In this document: positions 57,931-64,000 of the stretch, piece after piece
Numbering within the stretch: position 1 is the first letter of the stretch
Layout: each line of letters begins with the position of its first letter
Assembly (NCBI GenBank): GCA_009668225.1
Contig: WJYK01000015.1
Location: 1-64,000, forward strand
Reading direction: 5' to 3'
DNA length: 64,000 nt
Source: Enterobacteriaceae bacterium RIT693
GTDB lineage: Bacteria; Pseudomonadota; Gammaproteobacteria; Enterobacterales; Enterobacteriaceae
The notes under the pieces: model-generated
What the model was told of the DNA's origin: nothing
The model's input: the letters and a program-made list of their open reading frames with translations, nothing else
Database searches by the model: none
Translations under genes and position numbers: made by a program

Positions 57931-57955
57931 GCGGCGCGCTATTTCAGCGCGCCGC
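57931..57955. terminator. Strong GC hairpin after tynA
   Basis: GCGGCGCGC-tatttca-GCGCGCCGC, perfect 9-bp stem, between convergent tynA and the methyltransferase gene. Confidence 0.7.
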
Positions 57956-57964
57956 GTCTTCACT

Positions 57965-58654
57965 CTAAGGCTTAATAGCCTGCCAGCCGTGAATAAGCAG
58001 CGACTGGAAAAACGACTGCGCGCTGGCAAATCCCGCGTCGAGAAGCAACGCTTCGGTTTGACGAGGCGGCAGAAGAAGCAAACGTCGACTAAGCTCGGCC
58101 TTCACCTCAGAAATGTCCCGCTCGCGTTGGGTATAAGCCTGCTGCAGCGCAACCCAATTTTTCAACTGGCTGTCAAAACCGGGATCCACCATGTCACCCG
58201 CAATTTCTGCGGCGATTAGCTGCCCGGCGGGTTTTAGCCTGTCGGCAATGTGTTGGTAAATCCCCCCCCGCTGCGGGTGCTGAATAAAATGCGCCACCAG
58301 CAAACACAAAGCGGCGTCATATTTTTCCCGTTCAGGAACGTCGATAACGTGGCCTTCAATCAGCGTACAGCGGTCGCTCAGCCCTTCTCGCTCAAGCTTT
58401 TCTGCACAAACGGCAAGCATATTGGGAGAAGGATCCACGCCGGTAAACCGCCACCCTGGGTGCTGATGTGCCAGCCTGACGATTTCCGTCCCGGTGCCAA
58501 TACCTACGCAGAGAACCCTCGCATCACTGGCTAAATTCCCCAGCAAGAGCGATATCAGCGAATGCAGATTATTTGAAATGTCTTTCAGGCGTTCGCCGCT
58601 GGCATCGTACTGGCGGGAGAATTCCGCGTTGAAAATGTCATTTGTATCGTTCAT
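57965..58654 (-). CDS. Class I SAM-dependent methyltransferase
   Basis: 229 aa. SAM-binding motif I VLCVGIGTGTEIVRLA (about 47-62), acidic loop FTGVDPSPNML, motif around YDAALCLLVAHFIQHP. A CmoA/UbiE-like fold with no clue to the substrate. The ATG at 58,654 has AGGGGA upstream; a GTG one codon earlier is less likely. Stand-alone gene. Confidence 0.75.
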   Translation of the reverse strand: MNDTNDIFNAEFSRQYDASGERLKDISNNLHSLISLLLGNLASDARVLCVGIGTGTEIVRLAHQHPGWRFTGVDPSPNMLAVCAEKLEREGLSDRCTLIEGHVIDVPEREKYDAALCLLVAHFIQHPQRGGIYQHIADRLKPAGQLIAAEIAGDMVDPGFDSQLKNWVALQQAYTQRERDISEVKAELSRRLLLLPPRQTEALLLDAGFASAQSFFQSLLIHGWQAIKP

Positions 58655-58657
58655 CAC

Positions 58658-59111
58658 GTCCCCTTTGGTTGGCGATCGGCGAAAAAATAGCCAAAACTCA
58701 TGTAACTTACGATATCACATGAAATGTCACTTTAAAAATGGTTTTCTTTCCCTCCGCCCCATCCGTTTCTCCCCGTTCTGGTATTGACAGACAGCCCTTA
58801 ATTATCATCTTGATAATATTTACTCTGGCGGAAGACTACACCGGAAATAACACTTCCCTTACCGGAATATTTATTTCCTTACCATGGAAAAAATATCATC
58901 CCAGGTCAAAACAAGCATTTTTAGTTAAGACAAAAGTAAAGATCGACAAAATCCTGAGGATCTTATTTCATTATAAATCAACAGTGATATACTCCCGAAT
59001 GAATTTGATATGCATTCAAATAAATAAAACTATGCGTAATGTGCCTTTTTATCTCTTCTTTGGCACGCATTTCGCAGAGTAATAATCTCGTCGCTTATAC
59101 CGAGAAAAAAT
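58658..59111. other. AT-rich intergenic region
   Basis: About 450 bp between the methyltransferase and the winged-helix-like gene. Small open frames here lack ribosome-binding sites and look accidental. It holds the promoters of both flanking genes. No strong repeat or RNA structure recognised. Confidence 0.45.
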
Positions 59112-59963
59112 ATGACGCAACACCTACTTCAAGACACCATAGCCAGGTACAGCCAGCAAATAAAAAAACATCCCCGCTTTCGAGAGGCCATCCAACACCA
59201 TTATGACTCCCTGCTGATAACCTATAAAAAGCAGCCGCTCTTTTATAAAACCATTTTACAAAGCTCGCGCTTTCACGTTGTACTGGCGCTGCTGTGTTTT
59301 CACTACAGCGACCGTCGGGCGGTTCTCGCGGATATCAAAGAATTTTGCGTAAAAATGGAGCTCACCAGCCTAAATACGGTGAATTCACTGGTCACGTTAC
59401 TGCGTATTACCGGCAGAATGACGCTGGAAAAAAGTGAGGATGACCGCCGGGTGCTGCTGTATACCCCCAGCACAAAAGGTCTTGATGAAACCCGCAGCTA
59501 TATGCAGATCTCAATTCCTTCACTGAAAATGTTGCTGCCGGAAAATACGCTTTCGATTCATGCTCTTGAGGATACCCATATCTTCGAAGCCTTTTTTCAC
59601 CGCAGTGCCCGCCTGCTATTTGATGAAGTCATATTGAGCAGACTGGTGCCTAATAGCGCGATGTTTGTGGATAAAGATGCCGGACATATTATTATCCTCA
59701 GAATATACCTAATGGCCAGGCAGGATGACGATGGGAGATGGTGGCTGCGCCCCAACTATAATAAAACGGCGAAGGATTTATCTGTTTCGAGAATGCACCT
59801 GAGACGCATTGTTAATTGCGGCATTATGGCTGGGTTATTTAGCGAAGATAATGAAGGTGTATTGGAAATTCATAACAGTTTTATGGAGATGGCTGAATCC
59901 TATTTTGGATTTTACTTCTCATTTATTCTGTATGGCCTGGATATCGACCCAACCGAAGTATAA
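59112..59963 (+). CDS. Unrecognised protein, possibly a winged-helix regulator
   Basis: 283 aa, basic, no signal peptide or membrane segment. Two regions read like winged helices: about residues 60-120 (DIKEFCVKMELTSLNTVNSLVTLLRITGRMTLEKSEDDRRVLLYTP shortened to VNSLVTLLRITGRMTLEKSE) and about 205-245 (NYNKTAKDLSVSRMHLRRIV). The first has the recognition-helix plus wing layout of MarR-like proteins. It converges on the secretion genes, which suggests but does not prove that it regulates the adhesin system. The ribosome-binding site is weak. Confidence 0.5.
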   Translation: MTQHLLQDTIARYSQQIKKHPRFREAIQHHYDSLLITYKKQPLFYKTILQSSRFHVVLALLCFHYSDRRAVLADIKEFCVKMELTSLNTVNSLVTLLRITGRMTLEKSEDDRRVLLYTPSTKGLDETRSYMQISIPSLKMLLPENTLSIHALEDTHIFEAFFHRSARLLFDEVILSRLVPNSAMFVDKDAGHIIILRIYLMARQDDDGRWWLRPNYNKTAKDLSVSRMHLRRIVNCGIMAGLFSEDNEGVLEIHNSFMEMAESYFGFYFSFILYGLDIDPTEV

Positions 59964-59988
59964 AAAAGCCGGCATTCGCCGGCTTTTT
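59962..59988. terminator. Bidirectional terminator
   Basis: AAAAAAGCCGGC-attc-GCCGGCTTTTT, a textbook stem with A and T tracts, serving the winged-helix-like gene and the convergent secretion genes. Confidence 0.9.
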
Positions 59989-59993
59989 CTGTA

Positions 59994-61169
59994 TTACCTT
60001 TCCCTTAACGCCTCTTTGGCTTTATTAAGTGGTTTCAGCAGATAATCCAGCACGGATTTACTGCCGGTTTTGATGTCCACCGTGGCAATCATGCCCGGGA
60101 AGATCGGAAATGTTTTCCCCTCCCGATTCTCCAGCTGGCTGACATCGGTGCGGATATATACCCGGTAGTAGTAAACGTCGCGTTTCACCTCATCCTGCAG
60201 CGTATCCGGTGAAATGGTGGTCACTACCCCCTTTAGTCCGCCATAAATGGAATAATCGTAGGCGGTAATTTTCACCAACGCCTTTTGCCCTGGATGGATA
60301 AATGCCACATCTCGCGGCGAGATTTTCGCCTCAATCAGCATCTGATCGTCCAGCGGTACCAGCGTCATCAGCTTGCCGTTAGGAGGAATCACCCCGCCCA
60401 CGGTGGTGACCTCAATGCCTTTCACAATCGCCCGCACCGGGGAGGTAAATTTCAGGCGGGTCAGCGAGTCTTTCCGCCCCCGCATGACCGAACGCTGGGT
60501 TTCAATTTCCTCGTTGGTTTTTGCCAGCTCTTCACGCGCGCGCACGTAATACTGATTCTGCATTTCGGTGATTTTGTTCTCCAGCTCGTTTTTTTGACGC
60601 TGCAGACGCAGGACTTCCACGCTGCTCGCAGCCCCCTGTTTGACCAGCGGCTGGGTCATTGCCAGCTCACGCTGCACCAGCGAGATAGCCTCACGTAACC
60701 CGGCCACCCCTTTTTCGAGGCTGTTGCGGCGTGAGGTATAGAGCGCCGTTTCCTGGCGCACAAGCTCGCTATCGCCAGGCAGCATGTCGGGAAAGACCAG
60801 CGGCGTTGCGCCAACCTCCGCCTTCAGGCGCGCGGCGGTCGCCATCGCGGCATGCAGGCGAGACTCACTCTCCTGTACGCCGGACTCGGTTTTGGTTCGG
60901 TCCAGCTGCGCCAGCACCTGGCCACGCTCGACAATATCGCCCTCGCGTACGTCCAGCTCATAAAGGATCCCCCCCTCCAGGGATTGAATGACCTGCTCAC
61001 GCGATGACGGCACTACTTTCCCGGAACCTGTCGTGACTTCATCCAGCGTGAAGACATTTGCCCAGAGGACGAAAACCAGCAACATCACTCCCAGCGCCCA
61101 GGCCACCAGGCTTGCCCGTGGCAGCGCGGGCTCTTTCAGGCGGCTGTTATAACGCGTAATGTCATTCAT
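59994..61169 (-). CDS. Type I secretion periplasmic adaptor, HlyD/LapC type
   Basis: 391 aa. Cytoplasmic N-terminus, one membrane helix (LVAWALGVMLLVFVLWANVF, about 20-40), lipoyl-like half-motifs (GSGKVVPSSREQVIQSLEGG), long coiled coil (about 120-230) and C-terminal barrel (YDYSIYGGLKGVVTTISPDTL). It links the inner-membrane ABC exporter to an outer-membrane TolC-like channel. Overlaps the exporter gene by 4 nt. Confidence 0.85.
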   Translation of the reverse strand: MNDITRYNSRLKEPALPRASLVAWALGVMLLVFVLWANVFTLDEVTTGSGKVVPSSREQVIQSLEGGILYELDVREGDIVERGQVLAQLDRTKTESGVQESESRLHAAMATAARLKAEVGATPLVFPDMLPGDSELVRQETALYTSRRNSLEKGVAGLREAISLVQRELAMTQPLVKQGAASSVEVLRLQRQKNELENKITEMQNQYYVRAREELAKTNEEIETQRSVMRGRKDSLTRLKFTSPVRAIVKGIEVTTVGGVIPPNGKLMTLVPLDDQMLIEAKISPRDVAFIHPGQKALVKITAYDYSIYGGLKGVVTTISPDTLQDEVKRDVYYYRVYIRTDVSQLENREGKTFPIFPGMIATVDIKTGSKSVLDYLLKPLNKAKEALRER

Positions 61170-63346
61170 ACCCGCTCCTCCGTGGCACTCGCCGGTTTTA
61201 ACGTCGCGGTCCGGCGCGGCACAGGCTTTTTCTCCATCATGCCGTGCTGCTGTAAGATATGATCTCGCGGGCCGTCCATGACTATACGGCCGTTATCCAG
61301 CACAATAATACGGTCAACCAGCTGTAAAATCGGTAGCCGGTGCGTGGCGACCACCAGCGTGCGGTTACCCAGCCACGGAGCAAGATTAGCGATAAGCTGC
61401 TGCTCGCTGACTTCATCCAGCCAGGCCGTCGGCTCATCCAGCAGCAAAATTTGCGGCTGCAGAATCAGCGTTCTGGCCAGTAAAAGCGCCTGACGCTGGC
61501 CGCCTGAGAGTCCGGCTCCGCCTTCGCTAATCAGGTAGTTGAGTCCATTTTTTTGCTTCTGCACAAATCCTAACGCGCCGCTTAACGCTAGCGCCCGATG
61601 GATTTCATCGTCGGTCGCCAGCGGGCGGCCCATGGTCAGGTTGTCGCGCACCGAGCCGAAGAACAGGCGAGCCTGCTGGCTTAGCAGGGTCATATCGCGA
61701 CGGAGATCGGCGGTATCGAGCTGGCCGAGGCTGATATCATCCAGCAGGATCTGTCCGTGCTGCGGCGTTTGCATCCCCGCCAGCAGCTGTAAGAGCGTGC
61801 TTTTCCCTGAACCATTGCGCCCAAGTAGCGCAATTTTTTCACCGGCGCGGATAGTCAGGCTGGCAATATCCAGATCGTTGACCTTCTCTTCCTCATCGTA
61901 ATAAAACGCCGCATAGTTAAGCTGATAGTTCCCCTGCAAATGCGCTTTATGCACTTTTTTGCCCTGTTCAGGATCGTCCAGCGGGCGCTGCATCAGGTCG
62001 TCCAGCCCTTTACGCGCCACCTTCGCCTGCTGCCAGCGCGACAGTACGCCAGAGATCTGCGCCAGCGGCGCAATGGTACGGGAAGCCAGGATTGATGTGC
62101 CCACCAACGCGCCGGTTGTCATATCTCCGTTGATCACCAGATAGCAGCCCACCAGCAGTACCACGGCGTAGACAATCGACTGCACCTCCTGGGTCCAGGT
62201 CATCAGCAGGCTGGTCAGCCAACGCTGCTTCATGCCTACCGCGGCGGCAACGTCGTTAGTATTATTCCACTGGTTCTGGAACCGCTGTTCCGCCCGCAGC
62301 AGCTTGATGTCTTCAATGGACTGCACGACCTCCACCAGCGTGGCGTTGCGGATAGCCGATTCACGCATTCCCTCATTTGAGAGATGTGCCAGCGGTCGCT
62401 GCACCAGCAGGCCCGGGATCAGCAGCAGTGGGATTGCCAGCAGCACCACAAACACCAGCGGCCCCCCGATTAGCCAAAGAATGAAAACAAACAGCAGGAA
62501 GAACGGGATGTCCGACACCGTGCCGATCGTCGTTGAGGTAATCAGTTCACGTACCGATTCCAGCTCGCGAATTTGCGAGATAAAAGAGCCTGTTGATTTT
62601 GGGCGTGCGCTGTTTTTAATGCGCAATGCCCGGGCAAACACCCGGTCAGAAATACGCAAATCGGCCCTTTTTCCGACGACGTCGGCAATATGGACGCGCA
62701 GCATACGCATCGTAAATTCAAAGATGATGGCCAGCATCACGCCGCCAAACAGCACCCAAAGGGTGGGCACCGACTGCGAAGGTACCACGCGGTCGTAGAC
62801 CTGCATGGAGAAGATCATCCCGGCCAGCGCCAGCACGTTAGCCGCCATCGCCACCAGCATGATGTCGCCGTACCGCTTCCAGTCTTTCAGCGCCAGCGCC
62901 CAGAACCAGTTTTTCTGATACGGCTTAACGTAGTCGTCCACTCGTGCATCGGGAATCGAATTCAGCGGACGCAGCAGGAATAGCCCTTTCAGCCGTTCTG
63001 CCAGCGCTTCACGGCTGACCACGGTTTCCAGGCCGCCATCGCCGCTAAGCTGTACGCTCAACTGCCCGTGCTTATCCATATGGGTCAGCACCGCCATTTG
63101 GCCATCATTAAGCTCAGCCACCAGCGGCAAACGCCACGGATCGATAAGCGTGACATCCGCCGGTATGCTGCGCAGGGCCAGTCCGAGCTGGCGAGCCATG
63201 TCTTCCAGCACCAGGTGATGAGGACTTTGGCTTTCCTGGTTAACCGCAACGCGTACGTGTTCTTCCGAGAAATCCAGTCGGTAGTGGCGTGCGACCGCCA
63301 GCATGGCCTGCAGCCAGGGTTCATAGCGGGAATGCGTTGAAGTCAT
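61166..63346 (-). CDS. Type I secretion ABC exporter with degenerate peptidase domain, LapB type
   Basis: 726 aa. The N-terminal C39-like domain (about 1-130) lacks the catalytic Cys (VARHYRLDFSEEHVRVAV), so it serves substrate recognition rather than cleavage. Six membrane helices (about 160-440) and an ATPase domain follow: Walker A LLGRNGSGKSTLLQLLAG (about 513), signature GAGLSGGQRQALLLART, Walker B ILLLDEPTAWLD. Secretes the large adhesin encoded just upstream. Confidence 0.88.
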   Translation of the reverse strand: MTSTHSRYEPWLQAMLAVARHYRLDFSEEHVRVAVNQESQSPHHLVLEDMARQLGLALRSIPADVTLIDPWRLPLVAELNDGQMAVLTHMDKHGQLSVQLSGDGGLETVVSREALAERLKGLFLLRPLNSIPDARVDDYVKPYQKNWFWALALKDWKRYGDIMLVAMAANVLALAGMIFSMQVYDRVVPSQSVPTLWVLFGGVMLAIIFEFTMRMLRVHIADVVGKRADLRISDRVFARALRIKNSARPKSTGSFISQIRELESVRELITSTTIGTVSDIPFFLLFVFILWLIGGPLVFVVLLAIPLLLIPGLLVQRPLAHLSNEGMRESAIRNATLVEVVQSIEDIKLLRAEQRFQNQWNNTNDVAAAVGMKQRWLTSLLMTWTQEVQSIVYAVVLLVGCYLVINGDMTTGALVGTSILASRTIAPLAQISGVLSRWQQAKVARKGLDDLMQRPLDDPEQGKKVHKAHLQGNYQLNYAAFYYDEEEKVNDLDIASLTIRAGEKIALLGRNGSGKSTLLQLLAGMQTPQHGQILLDDISLGQLDTADLRRDMTLLSQQARLFFGSVRDNLTMGRPLATDDEIHRALALSGALGFVQKQKNGLNYLISEGGAGLSGGQRQALLLARTLILQPQILLLDEPTAWLDEVSEQQLIANLAPWLGNRTLVVATHRLPILQLVDRIIVLDNGRIVMDGPRDHILQQHGMMEKKPVPRRTATLKPASATEERV

Positions 63347-63454
63347 CGTGTTTCACGTCCTGCGAAAGTGGCAAAGAGCGCCGGTGTTGTCCTTTCCACG
63401 GCTTGTTTCATAAACATGTTTTATACCGGGTAATAAAAATAAGCGGCTAAAATG

Positions 63455-63477
63455 CCGCCGGACTTAAAGCCCGGCGG
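63455..63477 (-). terminator. Hairpin after the adhesin gene
   Basis: CCGCCGG / CCGGCGG, with a short T-containing stretch following on the minus strand. It separates the adhesin gene from the exporter gene, which may reduce read-through. Confidence 0.55.
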
Positions 63478-63486
63478 GCGTTAGCG

Positions 63487-64000
63487 CTAAATAACCAATA
63501 ACTGGTGGTTTGCCAGCAGCGTGGCCAAATCGGTCTGCACCCCGTTCAGCGTCACCACGGTTGTCGGGTCAAAGACATTCCCGTTGCCGTCGCGGTCAAT
63601 CTGAATCTCGGTGTTGCTGCCGTTTTGTACCACTTTGATGTAGTCGCCGATGTTGCCTGCACCAGCACCCAGCTGTGCTACGCCGTTGATGTAGTGAGCC
63701 GAAGCATCGCCGGTATAGCCGCTGCCCTGTAGCAGTTCACGCAGGTCGATACGGTCACTGTCCGCGGTGCCTTCCCAGGTCCCGACGCTGAAGCCGTTTA
63801 CCACATCATGACCGTTACCGCCGGTAGCGTCCGTGCTGTTCAGCAACTTGTAGAGCAGCGTATCGTGTCCACCGCTGCCGATATTAAAGGTGTCGTTGCC
63901 GCCGCCTCCTTCAAAGGTGTTGTTGCCGCTATTGCCGGTGATCACATCGTCATGGCTGGAGCCGACGATCCCTTCGATATTGCTAAAGGTTGCGGTATTA
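63487..64000 (-). CDS. Large type I secreted adhesin, C-terminal end only
   Basis: The last 170 or so residues; the gene continues beyond the window. Visible are calcium-binding RTX-type repeats (GNSGNNTFEGGGGNDTFNIG), a GHDTLLYKLLNSTDATGGNG stretch and the type I secretion C-terminal target domain (DRIDLRELLQGSGYTG ... VTLNGVQTDLATLLANHQLL). This is the end of BapA/LapA/SiiE-type biofilm adhesins. The exporter and adaptor genes follow directly. Confidence 0.85.
   Translation of the reverse strand, partial: NTATFSNIEGIVGSSHDDVITGNSGNNTFEGGGGNDTFNIGSGGHDTLLYKLLNSTDATGGNGHDVVNGFSVGTWEGTADSDRIDLRELLQGSGYTGDASAHYINGVAQLGAGAGNIGDYIKVVQNGSNTEIQIDRDGNGNVFDPTTVVTLNGVQTDLATLLANHQLLVI

Noticed and set aside
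58738-59082. 114-codon plus-strand frame in the AT-rich gap before the winged-helix-like gene
   Set aside because: No ribosome-binding site, odd composition, no domain; regarded as chance.
1-64000. tRNA or rRNA genes
   Set aside because: No cloverleaf-like TTCGA/TTCAA T-loop contexts or rRNA signatures were recognised on reading, though weak cases could be missed without a search tool.

Overview
The window looks like a chromosomal segment of a member of the Enterobacteriaceae. The evidence is the phenylacetate (paa) catabolon next to tynA, nfrAB, a yncJ homologue, an emrE homologue, a BapA/Lap-type secreted adhesin system and enterobacterial-style intergenic hairpin repeats. The genus cannot be fixed from the sequence alone; a Cedecea/Kosakonia/Klebsiella-like relative would fit. 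Core genes are GC-rich, while the toxin/immunity genes and some intergenic regions are AT-rich.

Bases 1-18,500 are an accessory island around contact-dependent growth inhibition (CDI). On the minus strand cdiB (16,814-18,469), cdiA (10,150-16,791) and the immunity gene cdiI (9,666-10,148) form a complete two-partner secretion locus. Downstream lie a SymE-like gene, then an unusual three-gene module: an XRE regulator diverging from a primase-like ATPase whose end overlaps a XerC-like tyrosine recombinase. Next is about 700 bp of hairpin-rich non-coding DNA. Beyond that are two displaced cdiA C-terminal toxin modules with their own immunity genes. One has acquired a lipoprotein signal; the other is attached to a frameshifted copy of the cdiA pre-toxin region. 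A SymE remnant, a partial SymE gene and a decayed IS3-family transposase lie among them. The area reads as a toxin cassette reservoir.

Bases 18,700-25,400 hold a four-gene ABC importer diverging from a metallo-beta-lactamase-fold phosphodiesterase-like gene, a LacI-type regulator and an inositol-monophosphatase-family gene. A perfect 18-bp palindrome sits in the shared promoter region. The combination suggests uptake and two-step dephosphorylation of a phosphodiester, but the substrate is unknown. Then come a GH46 chitosanase, a cyanide-insensitive-type bd oxidase operon (cioA, cioB and a 40-aa third subunit), a small secreted protein, nfrB with a severely shortened nfrA, emrE, an XRE-cupin regulator diverging from an AzlC/AzlD pair, and yncJ.

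Bases 35,300-42,600 form a tight operon: oligopeptide/nickel-class ABC importer, luciferase-like monooxygenase and CMD (alkylhydroperoxidase-like) protein. A long 5' leader hairpin pairs with the ribosome-binding site of its first gene. It is followed by a roughly 555-bp imperfect palindrome of unknown nature.

Bases 43,468-57,923 contain paaABCDEFGHIJK (minus strand), the divergent paaZ, and tynA. They turn aromatic amines and phenylacetate into acetyl-CoA and succinyl-CoA. PaaX-like and CRP-like sites lie between paaA and paaZ, but paaX and paaY are not beside paaK. The last part carries a methyltransferase, an unrecognised winged-helix-like protein, and a type I secretion adaptor and ABC transporter followed by the C-terminal end of a large secreted adhesin that runs off the window.
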